From Lachnospiraceae bacterium (GTDB taxonomy: Bacteria; Bacillota; Clostridia; Lachnospirales; Lachnospiraceae), in NCBI GenBank assembly GCA_024695465.1, contig JAILID010000092.1:1-61569 (forward strand): a DNA stretch of 61,569 nucleotides, written 5' to 3'. Positions 9,363 to 18,082 of this stretch are shown here, piece after piece. Both the position numbers and the translations under genes were made by a program. How positions within the stretch are numbered: position 1 is the first letter of the stretch; every line of letters begins with the position of its first letter. The notes beneath the pieces were generated by a model that was given only the letters and a program-made list of their open reading frames with translations, had not been told where the DNA came from and did not search any database.

Positions 9363-10931
9363 ATGAAGCTTGAAAGGGCAGAGAACGGCAAACGGAATAT
9401 ACTGTACGGCATAATCAGCAAGGTTGTGGCTATCGTGCTTCCTTTTTTGATCCGGACGGTCGTAATAAGGACTCTCGGGGCGGAGTATCTGGGCCTGAAC
9501 GGGCTGTTTGCCTCCATTCTGCAGGTACTTAATATGTCCGAGCTGGGTTTCTCGAGCGCCGTGGTTTACAGTATGTACCGGCCGATCGCGGAAAATGATG
9601 AGGAGGCGATCTGCGCCCTTCTGAATTTTTACCGGAAAGTTTACAAGGTGATCGGAACCTGCATCCTGACCGCCGGGCTCATGCTGCTGCCTTTTCTGAC
9701 TCATTTGATAAAGGACGGCGCGGTTCCCGCAGGCATGAATATCTATATCTTATATGTCATCTATCTGGCCAATACCGTCATCAGCTACTACCTTTTTGCC
9801 TATAAGACTTCGCTCCTCTACGCCTTCCAGCGAGTAGACGTTGTCAGCCGGACGCTGACGCTGACTCAGGGACTGATGTATCTTTGCCAGATCGGGATTC
9901 TGCTTTGCCTTAAGGATTATTATCTCTATCTCGTCATGATGCCGGTCTTCACGATTCTCAATAATCTTATCAACAACAGGAAAATCAAACGTTTATTTCC
10001 CCAATATGTCTGCAGGGGCAAAATCCATGAGAGGGAATACAGCGCTATTAAGAGGCAGGTTCCCGGACTTATGATCAATAAGCTCTGCCAGACTTCCCGG
10101 AACGCCCTGGACAGCATTTTTATCTCCGCGTTTCTGGGGCTTTCGGCTTCGGGCATGTATGGAAACTACTACTATGTCATGAACGCGCTGATATCCGTCC
10201 TTATTATTTTCGACAATTCGATTATCGCGGGAGTTGGCAACAGTGAGGTTACGGAAAGCAAAGAGAAGAATTACCGGACGATGAACCAGCTGAACTTTAT
10301 CTATATGTGGATTGTCGGATGGTGCTCAATTTGCATGTTTAATCTCTACCAGCCCTTTGTGCAGCTGTTCTTTGGGAAGGAAATGCTTTTTTCAATGGAT
10401 ATTACCGCTCTGTTCTGCATTTACTTTTATGTTTTGGGAATGGGCGTGGTGCGCGGGATTTACAAGGAGGCAGCCGGCCTTTGGTGGGAGACGAGATATT
10501 ATTCCATAGCGGAAACAACAGGAAATCTGCTGCTTAACTATTATCTGGGGAAATATTTCGGCGTTGCGGGCATTATTGCGGCGACCCTGATCACGCTCTT
10601 TTTTATCAATTTCCTGATGGGTACAAACGTCGTGTTCAAGTACTATTTTCAAAACGGAAAGATTGCCGAATACTATCTGCTGCACGGAAAATACGCGCTT
10701 GCGACATTGACGGCGGGTACTCTTTCCACGATCCTGATCTCACGCGTTCCGGGAGAGGGGATCGCTTCGCTTGCCGCAAAGGGGATTCTTTGCGCGCTTG
10801 TTCCGAATGTTATCTATTTGTTTCTGTATTTCCGCACGAAAGAATACCGCAGCTCCATTGGCTGGCTGCTTGGAATATTCGGCCTTTCACGCAGGCTTTC
10901 TTTTCTTCTTCCCCGCAGGCAGAGGCGTTAA
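9363..10931 (+). CDS. Oligosaccharide flippase (Wzx-like, MOP superfamily)
   Basis: Predicted to flip undecaprenyl-linked repeat units across the membrane. About 522 residues with 12-14 hydrophobic helices throughout. The N-terminal segment GIISKVVAIVLPFLIRTVVIRTLGAEYLGLNG, split here at the loop, is characteristic of gram-positive polysaccharide transporters. A second start at 9345 would add six residues; the ATG at 9363 behind GGTTGG is slightly favoured, but neither ribosome site is strong. It follows the initiating transferase by 23 bases and precedes the cytidylyltransferase. Substrate cannot be predicted from sequence. Confidence 0.88.
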   Translation: MKLERAENGKRNILYGIISKVVAIVLPFLIRTVVIRTLGAEYLGLNGLFASILQVLNMSELGFSSAVVYSMYRPIAENDEEAICALLNFYRKVYKVIGTCILTAGLMLLPFLTHLIKDGAVPAGMNIYILYVIYLANTVISYYLFAYKTSLLYAFQRVDVVSRTLTLTQGLMYLCQIGILLCLKDYYLYLVMMPVFTILNNLINNRKIKRLFPQYVCRGKIHEREYSAIKRQVPGLMINKLCQTSRNALDSIFISAFLGLSASGMYGNYYYVMNALISVLIIFDNSIIAGVGNSEVTESKEKNYRTMNQLNFIYMWIVGWCSICMFNLYQPFVQLFFGKEMLFSMDITALFCIYFYVLGMGVVRGIYKEAAGLWWETRYYSIAETTGNLLLNYYLGKYFGVAGIIAATLITLFFINFLMGTNVVFKYYFQNGKIAEYYLLHGKYALATLTAGTLSTILISRVPGEGIASLAAKGILCALVPNVIYLFLYFRTKEYRSSIGWLLGIFGLSRRLSFLLPRRQRR

Positions 10932-10963
10932 ACAGGCATATTGAGCAAATAGGAGGAACAGTT

Positions 10964-11674
10964 ATGAATATAGGGCTTATTATAGCGGGCGGTTCGGGAA
11001 GCCGGATGCACCAGAGCATACCGAAGCAGTTTTTGACGGTAAATGAAAAACCGGTGATCGTTTATACGCTGGAAGCTTTCCAAAGGCATCCGGAAATCGA
11101 TTCCATAGCGGTGGTCTGCATCAGCGGCTGGGAGAATATTTTGTGGGCTTACGCCCGGCAATTCAATATCGAGAAGCTTTCCTGTGTCGTTCCCGGCGGT
11201 GAAAACGGCCAGGCTTCCATTCGGAACGGCGTATTTGAATTGGAGAAGCATTTCGCGGCGGAGGATATCGTGCTGGTTCACGACGCGATCCGGCCGATGA
11301 TTTCTGCGGATATTATCTCGGATTGTATCGTAAAAACAAAGCAATACGGAAACGCGATCACGGTGATTCCCTGTGCGGAGGCTATGATCGAGACAGATGA
11401 CGGGATCGTTTCCACGGGGACTTTTCCGAGGGAGCATTTAAAAAGGACCCAGACGCCCCAGGGATTTCATCTGGGTGAACTCTGCGATCTTCACCGGCAG
11501 GCGCTTGAAGCGGGGATCACGAATTCGGTGGCGTCCTGCACGCTGATGATTGAAATGGGAAGAGAGGTGTATTTTTCTTCCGGTTCGGAAAAGAATATCA
11601 AACTTACGACGGTGGATGATATTGATATTTTTAAGGCCCTTCTGGCGGCCAGGCGGTCGGAATGGCTTAAGTAG
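10964..11674 (+). CDS. IspD/TarI-family cytidylyltransferase
   Basis: Transfers CMP from CTP to a phosphorylated polyol or methylerythritol phosphate. The 236-residue protein shows the glycine-rich nucleotide site IIAGGSGSRM, the lysine in IPKQFL, VHDAIRP and the late Arg/Gln region RTQTPQGF. The ATG at 10964 follows AGGAGGAACAG. Sequence alone does not separate IspD (isoprenoid) from TarI (CDP-ribitol). Position between a flippase and an SDR enzyme, with licD downstream, favours a capsule role such as making a CDP-alditol (inference). A housekeeping ispD elsewhere in the genome would support this. Confidence 0.87.
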   Translation: MNIGLIIAGGSGSRMHQSIPKQFLTVNEKPVIVYTLEAFQRHPEIDSIAVVCISGWENILWAYARQFNIEKLSCVVPGGENGQASIRNGVFELEKHFAAEDIVLVHDAIRPMISADIISDCIVKTKQYGNAITVIPCAEAMIETDDGIVSTGTFPREHLKRTQTPQGFHLGELCDLHRQALEAGITNSVASCTLMIEMGREVYFSSGSEKNIKLTTVDDIDIFKALLAARRSEWLK

Positions 11675-11690
11675 GGAGAGGTGGAACAAC

Positions 11691-12794
11691 ATGGAGCTTT
11701 ACGATAGCGGCCTCTGGATGGAGGATATAGGGGCGGCGGCGAAAAATGTGCCGGAGTTCGGAAAACTGGCCGGAAAGACGGTTTTCATCAGCGGAGCCGC
11801 CGGCCTGATTGCGTCGGCCTGCGTCGATATGCTGATTTTTTACAATCTGTCCCATTCGGAGAAAATCAATATCTGCGCTGCGGGACGATCGGAGGAGAAG
11901 CTGAAAAAACGCTTCGGAGTCTATGCCGGGCGGGAGTGGTTTCATATTTTTCAATATGACGCCCTGAAGGAAATCAGCGCTTTTCCGTCTTCCTGCGATT
12001 ATGTGATCCATGCGGCCGGAAACGCGTACCCGGAGAAGATCATGAAGGAGCCTGTAGAGACGATGCTGGCCAATTTTAACGGGATCGGGCGTCTTATGGA
12101 ACGCGCGGAGACTGCGGGCATGCGGCGCCTGCTGTTTGTCAGCTCCAGTGAAATATATGGCCGAAAGGATGGGACGGAACCTTATCGCGAAGATGAATAC
12201 GGTTATATCGATCATTTAAACCCCAGAAATTCCTATTCGCTCGCTAAGAAGGCGGCGGAAACGCTTTGCGCCGCGTACGCTTCCGAGTACGGCGTCTCTT
12301 TTGTGATTGCAAGGCCCGGCCATATTTACGGGCCGACGGCCTCGGAAAGCGATAACCGCGTTTCGTCCGCTTTTGCCTTCAGGGCGGCCGGAGGAGAGAA
12401 CCTTGTCCTGAAAAGCAGCGGCAGCCAGCTTCGGAGTTATTGCTACGCCCCGGATGCGGCTTCCGCTATCCTTACTCTGCTCCTTTGCGGGGAAAACGGG
12501 CGCGCATACAATGTCGGCAATCCGAAGAGCGTTCTCTCTATTCGCCAGATGGCGGAAATCATGGCCCGCTCAGCCGGCGTCAGCCTTCTTTGGGAGGAGG
12601 CAGGCGACGCGGAGAAGAGGGGCTTCAATCCCATGCCTAATTCTTCGCTGGATTGCGCTTTACTTGTGAAACTGGGCTGGAAGGAAGCTTTTGACGCGGA
12701 GACGGGGCTTGATCATACGATCAGGATCATAAAAAGCGGGCAGGCTGCGGCTGCCGCCGCTCTGCAGGATCCTATACGGCGCTCAGGGAAGTGA
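11691..12794 (+). CDS. NAD-dependent epimerase/dehydratase (extended SDR)
   Basis: Nucleotide-sugar-modifying enzyme of 367 residues. It has the dinucleotide motif GAAGLI, the NAD-contact 'HAAG' strand, Ser in VSSSEIYG and the catalytic pair in YSLAK (YxxxK), all in the expected order. Starts with an ATG behind AGGGAGAGG, 16 bases after the cytidylyltransferase, so the two probably act on the same CDP-linked or phosphorylated substrate (inference). An unusual N-terminal extension of about 25 residues precedes the Rossmann fold. The exact reaction (epimerase, dehydratase or reductase) cannot be told. Confidence 0.87.
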   Translation: MELYDSGLWMEDIGAAAKNVPEFGKLAGKTVFISGAAGLIASACVDMLIFYNLSHSEKINICAAGRSEEKLKKRFGVYAGREWFHIFQYDALKEISAFPSSCDYVIHAAGNAYPEKIMKEPVETMLANFNGIGRLMERAETAGMRRLLFVSSSEIYGRKDGTEPYREDEYGYIDHLNPRNSYSLAKKAAETLCAAYASEYGVSFVIARPGHIYGPTASESDNRVSSAFAFRAAGGENLVLKSSGSQLRSYCYAPDAASAILTLLLCGENGRAYNVGNPKSVLSIRQMAEIMARSAGVSLLWEEAGDAEKRGFNPMPNSSLDCALLVKLGWKEAFDAETGLDHTIRIIKSGQAAAAAALQDPIRRSGK

Positions 12795-12803
12795 GATGAC
12801 AGA

Positions 12804-12832
12804 TTGCCTGGATGTCTGAAATGATGTATAAT
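12804..12832 (+). promoter_or_regulatory. Internal promoter before licD
   Basis: TTGCCT (12804-12809), 17-base spacer and a perfect TATAAT (12827-12832). It would start transcription just before licD and let the distal glycosyltransferase genes be expressed separately. Confidence 0.75.
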
Positions 12833-12858
12833 AGCGAAAACGTTTGATGGAGTCAGTG

Positions 12859-13731
12859 ATGAAGTATAGCGCAAAGGATCTTATTGTACTGGACGAGAAA
12901 AATTTAAGACAGTATCAGCTTGCTGTACTCGATGCGGCGGAGGAGATCATTGCTTTTTTTGATCATGAGAAAATCCGTTATTCGCTGAGCGGCGGAAGCA
13001 TTTTGGGTGCGGTTCGTCATCAGGGGTTTATTCCCTGGGATGATGATATCGACATTAATATACCGCGCGCGGATTACAACAGAATGCTTCGAATCTTTGA
13101 CCGGAAAATGGGAGATCGATATTTTCTTCAGACCCCGAAAAAATGTCCGGAGCTCGGTCTTATGGTAACGCAGATCCGAAAAAAAGGAACGGTGGCAAGA
13201 AGAAAATATGATTGGAATACATCCGCGGAGAAGTGCGGGATCTCCCTTGACATCTATATTCTTGAAAATGTATTTGACAATCCTGTACTCCGATTTATCC
13301 AGAAGAATATAGCCATGGGATTCAGCTTCGCGGTAGCGGCCGTTCGATTTTACAATAACCGGGAACTGCCTCCTGAGATCGAGGCTGCCGAGGGGCGGGC
13401 TTATCAGTTCAAAAGATTCAAACTGTTTGCGGGAAGACTGCTTCGGATCATTCCGCTTGGGAATTGGATCGCGTGGTGCGATTTCTGGAATTCAGCGTGT
13501 AAGGATCCGGGGACAAAGCGCGTGGCAATTCCTACCGGCCGGAAGCATTTTTCCAAAGAAATATACAGGAGGAAAGATATGTGCCGCTTCAGGAAGGCGA
13601 TGTTTGAAGGGAAGAGTTTCAATATACCTGCCGCGTCTGAAAAGTATCTTGCCTGTTTTTACGGTGATTATATGACCTTGCCGCCGCTGGACAAGCGCGA
13701 GAAGCATGTTTTTCTGGAGCTCTCCTATTGA
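12859..13731 (+). CDS. LicD-family phosphotransferase
   Basis: Predicted to transfer phosphocholine or another phospho-alditol from a CDP-carrier onto the glycan. The 290-residue protein has the family's nucleotidyltransferase-like core SGGSILGAVRHQGFIPWDDD followed by IDINIPRADYNRM, with the metal-binding DDDID acids. The ATG at 12859 is chosen over TTG/ATG at 12844-12847 because GATGGAG then forms the ribosome site. It has its own promoter. Together with the IspD/TarI-like and SDR genes upstream it suggests a CDP-activated substituent; no choline kinase or choline transporter is seen here. Confidence 0.9.
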   Translation: MKYSAKDLIVLDEKNLRQYQLAVLDAAEEIIAFFDHEKIRYSLSGGSILGAVRHQGFIPWDDDIDINIPRADYNRMLRIFDRKMGDRYFLQTPKKCPELGLMVTQIRKKGTVARRKYDWNTSAEKCGISLDIYILENVFDNPVLRFIQKNIAMGFSFAVAAVRFYNNRELPPEIEAAEGRAYQFKRFKLFAGRLLRIIPLGNWIAWCDFWNSACKDPGTKRVAIPTGRKHFSKEIYRRKDMCRFRKAMFEGKSFNIPAASEKYLACFYGDYMTLPPLDKREKHVFLELSY

Positions 13732-13752
13732 ACTGAAGCAGAAAGGGAAAAT

Positions 13753-14751
13753 GTGAACAAAGAGAAAACAGTTCTCGTCATGATGACGACCTATAACGGC
13801 GAACGCTTTCTGAGGGAACAGCTTGACAGCATACGGAAGCAGTCCTATCAGGATTTCAGACTTGTCATTCAGGATGACGGCTCGACGGATGGGACGGAAG
13901 CGATTCTCAGGGAATATGAGGAAAAAGACGACCGGATCGAAGTCAGGAAAAATGAAGGGCCTCACGGAGCCTATTGCAATTTTCATTCGTTAATTAACGC
14001 AGTGCGCGCTGAAGAAGCATGCAGCTACTATATGTTTTCGGATCAGGACGATATATGGCTGCCGGATAAGATGAGCTTCTACGTGAAGCTGGCGGAAGCC
14101 TGCGATCCGGCGAAACCGCTGCTTTTTTATTCCGATATGTGGATCATTGACGGGAAAGGCAGGAGAAACGGCAAAAGCCTGGATGGCCTTTTGGGAATCC
14201 GCTACCGAAACCGCTGGAGTTTATTTTTCCAGATGAATGCATTCGGATGCTGCTCATTTTTCAACCGGGAGCTGTTGAGGATCGTTCCGGGGCTGGATCC
14301 GAAAGATCCGCTGACTGCGAAAATCGCGCATGACGCTTATTTCGCAAAGTTTGCCGCGATGCTGGGGACAATCAGATACTGTCCGCAGAAAACGACCTGT
14401 TACAGAAGATACGGGGAGAATGTGACGGCCGGGCAGACCTACACGATAGATTTCCGAAAAATCATGTCAAGACTGTTCGGCTTTGAGCGCCTGGCACGCG
14501 ATCACGCTCCGACCTATACCCAGAGTCTTCTGGCCATTAAAAAACTTGAGCCGTTTCTTTCGGAGGGAGACAGGATTGCTGTCAAACAGATTCAAAAAGC
14601 TGTCGAAAGAGGAGGTTTTTACGCCCTTTTTATCTATCTCAAGTATAAGATAGGAGTCGGAAAACGGATGAGGACATTCAGCCGGGCGCTCATACTGCTG
14701 TCCGGACGCTATAAGAAATATCTTGACGGAGGGCTGCTTCGTGAAAAATGA
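13753..14751 (+). CDS. Family 2 glycosyltransferase (rhamnosyltransferase-like)
   Basis: Cytosolic GT-A enzyme of 332 residues adding a sugar to the repeat unit. N-terminal features are MMTTYNGERFLREQLDSIR, QDDGSTDGT (nucleotide-binding acids) and the FSDQDDIWLPDK motif common in rhamnosyl- and related transferases. The C-terminal 100 residues are basic and hydrophobic, suited to membrane association. It begins at GTG behind AAAGGG, since the ATG two bases earlier meets a stop. Its 3' end overlaps the next gene by 11 bases. Acceptor and donor are not predictable. Confidence 0.9.
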   Translation: MNKEKTVLVMMTTYNGERFLREQLDSIRKQSYQDFRLVIQDDGSTDGTEAILREYEEKDDRIEVRKNEGPHGAYCNFHSLINAVRAEEACSYYMFSDQDDIWLPDKMSFYVKLAEACDPAKPLLFYSDMWIIDGKGRRNGKSLDGLLGIRYRNRWSLFFQMNAFGCCSFFNRELLRIVPGLDPKDPLTAKIAHDAYFAKFAAMLGTIRYCPQKTTCYRRYGENVTAGQTYTIDFRKIMSRLFGFERLARDHAPTYTQSLLAIKKLEPFLSEGDRIAVKQIQKAVERGGFYALFIYLKYKIGVGKRMRTFSRALILLSGRYKKYLDGGLLREK

Positions 14752-15856
14752 AAACAACCAGGTAAGGGTCCTTGCTTTTTATCTGCCCCAATATCATTCG
14801 TTTCCTGAGAATGACGCCTGGTGGGGGAAGGGCTTCACCGAGTGGACAAATGTCAGAAAAGCAGAACCCCTGTATCGGGGCCATTATCAGCCGCAGGTTC
14901 CCCTCGGAGATGATTATTATGACCTGACCGATTATTCGAACATGGAAAAACAGATGGCACAGGCCGGAAAAAGCGGAATTTTCGGGTTTTGCTATTATCA
15001 TTACTGGTTTAACGGCAAGCTTCTGATGGAAAAGCCTTTGGAAAATATGCGCGATCACGATGGAGAGAAGCTGCCTTATTGTCTGTGTTGGGCCAATGAA
15101 CCCTGGACCCGCGCCTGGGACGGGAAGGATAAAGAGGTTCTCATGCCGCAGGTTTACGGAGACGAGGAGGAGTGGGAGCAGCATTTTCAGTATCTTCTCA
15201 CCTTTTTCCGGGACAGCTTCTATCTGAAGGAGAACAATGCCCCGGTTCTTGTCCTTTACCGCTCAAACAGTATCAAAAATTGTGATAAAATGGCCGCTTA
15301 TTGGGACAAGCGGGCCCGTGAAGAAAATTTTTCCGGAATCTATCTTGTCGAGGAAGTGAATTCCTTTCAGAATGTGCCGGTTCTTCAGGAGTCGAAAGCC
15401 TATCTTGAATACGAACCGCTGTTTACGGTTAATCATCGGCGGAGCTTTACCGAAAAGGCCGGCGACAAGATAAGGACTTTGGCGTTCAATCTCCTGACCG
15501 GAAACAGGTGCGTTCATGTGTATGATTACCGGATGGTCTGGAGGAATATTCTTCGGCGGAATGAAGCGCCGATGAGGAACAAGGAACGCTTTCCGGGAGC
15601 GTTTGTACGCTGGGATAACACGCCTCGAAGAGGGAAAGATTCCATATTCTATGCCTGCGCGTCGCCGAAGGCTTTTGGCCGTTTTATGAAAAAGCATTTG
15701 AAGCGGGCAGAAAAGAATCAGAGCCGCTATCTCTTCGTCAACGCATGGAACGAATGGGGAGAAGGCGCATATATGGAACCTGATACGAGATACGGCTTCG
15801 CATTTTTAAATGCGCTCCGAAGGGCGAAAGAGGATGTCGGAAAAAGTAAGTGTTAA
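14741..15856 (+). CDS. WbsX-family protein (GH99-like domain)
   Basis: 371-residue protein of the WbsX/glycoside hydrolase 99-like family found in O-antigen and capsule loci. Signature segments: VLAFYLPQYHSFPENDAWWG, GFTEWTN near the start, GFCYYHYWFNGK, WANEPWTRAWDG and the C-terminal NAWNEWGEGAYMEPD. The family resembles endo-mannosidase folds but its role in polymer synthesis is undefined; it is often annotated as a glycosyltransferase. Start is GTG at 14741 with GGAGGG seven bases upstream, inside the preceding gene, indicating coupling. No signal peptide, so it acts inside the cell. Confidence 0.9.
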   Translation: MKNENNQVRVLAFYLPQYHSFPENDAWWGKGFTEWTNVRKAEPLYRGHYQPQVPLGDDYYDLTDYSNMEKQMAQAGKSGIFGFCYYHYWFNGKLLMEKPLENMRDHDGEKLPYCLCWANEPWTRAWDGKDKEVLMPQVYGDEEEWEQHFQYLLTFFRDSFYLKENNAPVLVLYRSNSIKNCDKMAAYWDKRAREENFSGIYLVEEVNSFQNVPVLQESKAYLEYEPLFTVNHRRSFTEKAGDKIRTLAFNLLTGNRCVHVYDYRMVWRNILRRNEAPMRNKERFPGAFVRWDNTPRRGKDSIFYACASPKAFGRFMKKHLKRAEKNQSRYLFVNAWNEWGEGAYMEPDTRYGFAFLNALRRAKEDVGKSKC

Positions 15857-16745
15857 AGTAAACAGAAAGCTGCGTCAGCTTCTGGGACGGCTGCGCTATG
15901 GGAGACGGGCGGCCGGAAAGAATGAGAAGTATACGCTGTCTGTCGTTGTGATCGTCAAAAATGAGGGCGCTTATCTTCGCGAATGGCTCCTCTATCACAA
16001 GCTTGCAGGCGTATCCCATATCTATCTCTACGACAACGGGAGCACGGATGACAGCGCTGCAATCGCGAAGTCGTTTGCGGCGGAGGGTTTTGTGACCTAT
16101 ACCTTCATGCCCGGCCGCTGCCGGCAGATGCCGTCCTATAACGATGCTTTGAAGCGTTTTGGAAACGAAAGCCGTTATATGGCTTTTATTGACGCGGATG
16201 AGTTTCTCTTTTCTCCGGGAAATGAAGAGCCTCTTGCCGCAACGGTTGATCTTCTGTTTAAAAAATATCCCAAAGCATCAGGTCTGGCCGTCAACTGGGC
16301 CATGTTCGGATCCTCGGGATTCGAGAAGAAGCCGGAGAGCGGGGGCGTGCTCGCGAATTTCATTTACAGGGCGGAAATCGGGAAACCGGGAACTGACTGC
16401 ATAAAGACGATCGTCAAACCGGAAACGGTCGTTTCCTATGATCATCCGCATTATCCGGTTTACATGCTGGGGGCCTGTTCCGTGGATGAATCCGGAAAGA
16501 AGGTTGCGGGCTGGAGCAATCCGGGAATTGAACCCTTGAAGCTCAGGGTAAACCATTATTTTACCAAATCAAGAGAGGAATGGACGCTTAGACGAAGCGC
16601 AGGCATGGCCGACAAGGAGGACCCGAATGTCCGGCGGACAATTGAAGAATTTGTGAGGCATGACAATAACGATATTTTCGACGACTCCATGAGGCGTTAT
16701 TCGGAACGTATCGGGCAGGTGATGAGAAGAGATAAGGAGCGCTAA
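15834..16745 (+). CDS. Glycosyltransferase family 92 / DUF23-like
   Basis: 303-residue GT-A type transferase. The segment VVVIVKNEGAYLREWLLYHK with HIYLYDNGSTDDS, then FIDADEFLF (the DxD metal site) and later NHYFTKSREEW are the hallmarks of GT92. Family members include galactosyltransferases. The ATG at 15834 overlaps the end of the WbsX gene by 23 bases; AAGGGCG provides a ribosome site. Its stop TAA shares a base with the ATG of the next gene, so translation is coupled. Linkage and sugar unknown. Confidence 0.87.
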   Translation: MSEKVSVKVNRKLRQLLGRLRYGRRAAGKNEKYTLSVVVIVKNEGAYLREWLLYHKLAGVSHIYLYDNGSTDDSAAIAKSFAAEGFVTYTFMPGRCRQMPSYNDALKRFGNESRYMAFIDADEFLFSPGNEEPLAATVDLLFKKYPKASGLAVNWAMFGSSGFEKKPESGGVLANFIYRAEIGKPGTDCIKTIVKPETVVSYDHPHYPVYMLGACSVDESGKKVAGWSNPGIEPLKLRVNHYFTKSREEWTLRRSAGMADKEDPNVRRTIEEFVRHDNNDIFDDSMRRYSERIGQVMRRDKER

Positions 16746-18082
16746 TGAAAAATGACAGTGGAAGGATCGGATGGAACAGACTGGCAGTCTTCATAAAGGA
16801 GACCTTATTTTACTGGCGTTTTATTCTGCTTGTGTGTGTTTGCTGCGCGCTTCTGGCCGGCGGGCTGCAGACAGCGCGCTTTCTGCTGGACAGGAAGTCA
16901 GGCGAACCTTCTGAAGTTCAGCTGTCGGATGAGGAGGAGCTTGAGAGGAGAGTGTATGAGATCGGTGCTGAAGCTGTCCGCCTGAAGCTGGCGAGCCGGC
17001 AGGAATACCTGACCAACAGCATTCTCGTCCATCTTGATCCTTGTCATACGGTTTTAGCCAACGCCAGTATAATGATCTCTTCAGGGCAGGACGGCGGTGA
17101 GCTGGCGGACGCTGTCATGAACAGCATTCTTTTTTACGGTATAAGACAAATCGATTGGACGGAACTTGCGGAGGAGGAAGAAACAGAGGCGTGTTATCTT
17201 GACGAACTGGTTTCCGTATCGGGGAACAGCGAGGATAATATCGTCAATATAACAGTGAGACACTTCGATGAGGAAAAAGCCGAAAAGATCCTGGATTATA
17301 TTCTTCAGAAAATGGAAATACGGGATAAGGAACTGCAGGAGGAGATCGGCGGACATGACTATAGGCTCCTTAATAAGCACATCGGTATTTATATCGACAC
17401 GTCCTATGAGGACTGGACGGAAAACAGAGTTAACACGATCTATACCCTGCAGAGCGCTCTCTCGAATTTCAGTGAAAAAGCAAATAAGTACTCTCCGGAT
17501 GCTTCAGGCGTTTCAAAGAAATCAATTCTGAAAATGGCGCTGTATGGAGCTGTTGGCGGCGGTCTGGCGGCTCTGGTCATCCTTTTCCTTATGCTGCTTG
17601 AAAAAAATCTTCTGCTCAGCCCGGATGAATTGAAGGATTCCTACGGCATTCCTCTTCTGGCGGTTTTTCCGCAGAGGAGAAAACGGCATAAAACCTTTGT
17701 CTTTATAGACCGGATGATCGAGAAGATCGGCTGCTATCCGACGGAGAAGCTGACGGATGGCGAACGCTACTTACTCATTGCAGAGAAAATAAGGCAGCTG
17801 ACAGGTCCCGGTGCGGGAAAACGTCTGGCGCTTGCGGGCGATGTTCCGGAAGAGCTTCTGAAGAAAACAGCGGAGTCTCTTGCGCTGGAAATGAAGGACG
17901 CGGAAATTATTCCTGCTGCAAACTTGACGACTGATCCGGCGGCAGTTCGGGCGGTCGGAACGAGCGAAGCCGTAATCCTGCTCGCCGGCCGGGAAAAAAC
18001 CCGCATGTCTGAGATGGACAGAACTGTCTGCGCGGTTCGGGAGCTTGACAGAAAAATTCTTGGGGGGATCGTGGTTTGTTGA
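16745..18082 (+). CDS. Wzz-like chain-length protein with degenerate BY-kinase domain
   Basis: 445-residue membrane protein. First helix near residues 25-45, an extracytoplasmic region of about 210 residues, second helix (about 265-287), then the typical Wzz exit SPDELKDSYGIPLLAVFP. The C-terminal part (from about 330) follows the layout of a CpsD/Wzc tyrosine kinase: ERYLLIAEKIRQL where EAYR-T-LRTN is usual, KRLALAGDVPEELLKKTAES at the Walker A position but with no GKS/T, and a late VILLAGREKTRMSEMDR segment. So the kinase fold seems kept without ATP-binding residues. The frame is intact, so this is not a frameshift. Probably regulates polymer length; see the findings. Confidence 0.75.
   Translation: MKNDSGRIGWNRLAVFIKETLFYWRFILLVCVCCALLAGGLQTARFLLDRKSGEPSEVQLSDEEELERRVYEIGAEAVRLKLASRQEYLTNSILVHLDPCHTVLANASIMISSGQDGGELADAVMNSILFYGIRQIDWTELAEEEETEACYLDELVSVSGNSEDNIVNITVRHFDEEKAEKILDYILQKMEIRDKELQEEIGGHDYRLLNKHIGIYIDTSYEDWTENRVNTIYTLQSALSNFSEKANKYSPDASGVSKKSILKMALYGAVGGGLAALVILFLMLLEKNLLLSPDELKDSYGIPLLAVFPQRRKRHKTFVFIDRMIEKIGCYPTEKLTDGERYLLIAEKIRQLTGPGAGKRLALAGDVPEELLKKTAESLALEMKDAEIIPAANLTTDPAAVRAVGTSEAVILLAGREKTRMSEMDRTVCAVRELDRKILGGIVVC

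Noticed and set aside
16745..18082. Frameshifted or truncated Wzc kinase
   Set aside because: The frame is continuous, of sensible length, and the region at Walker A is substituted rather than interrupted.
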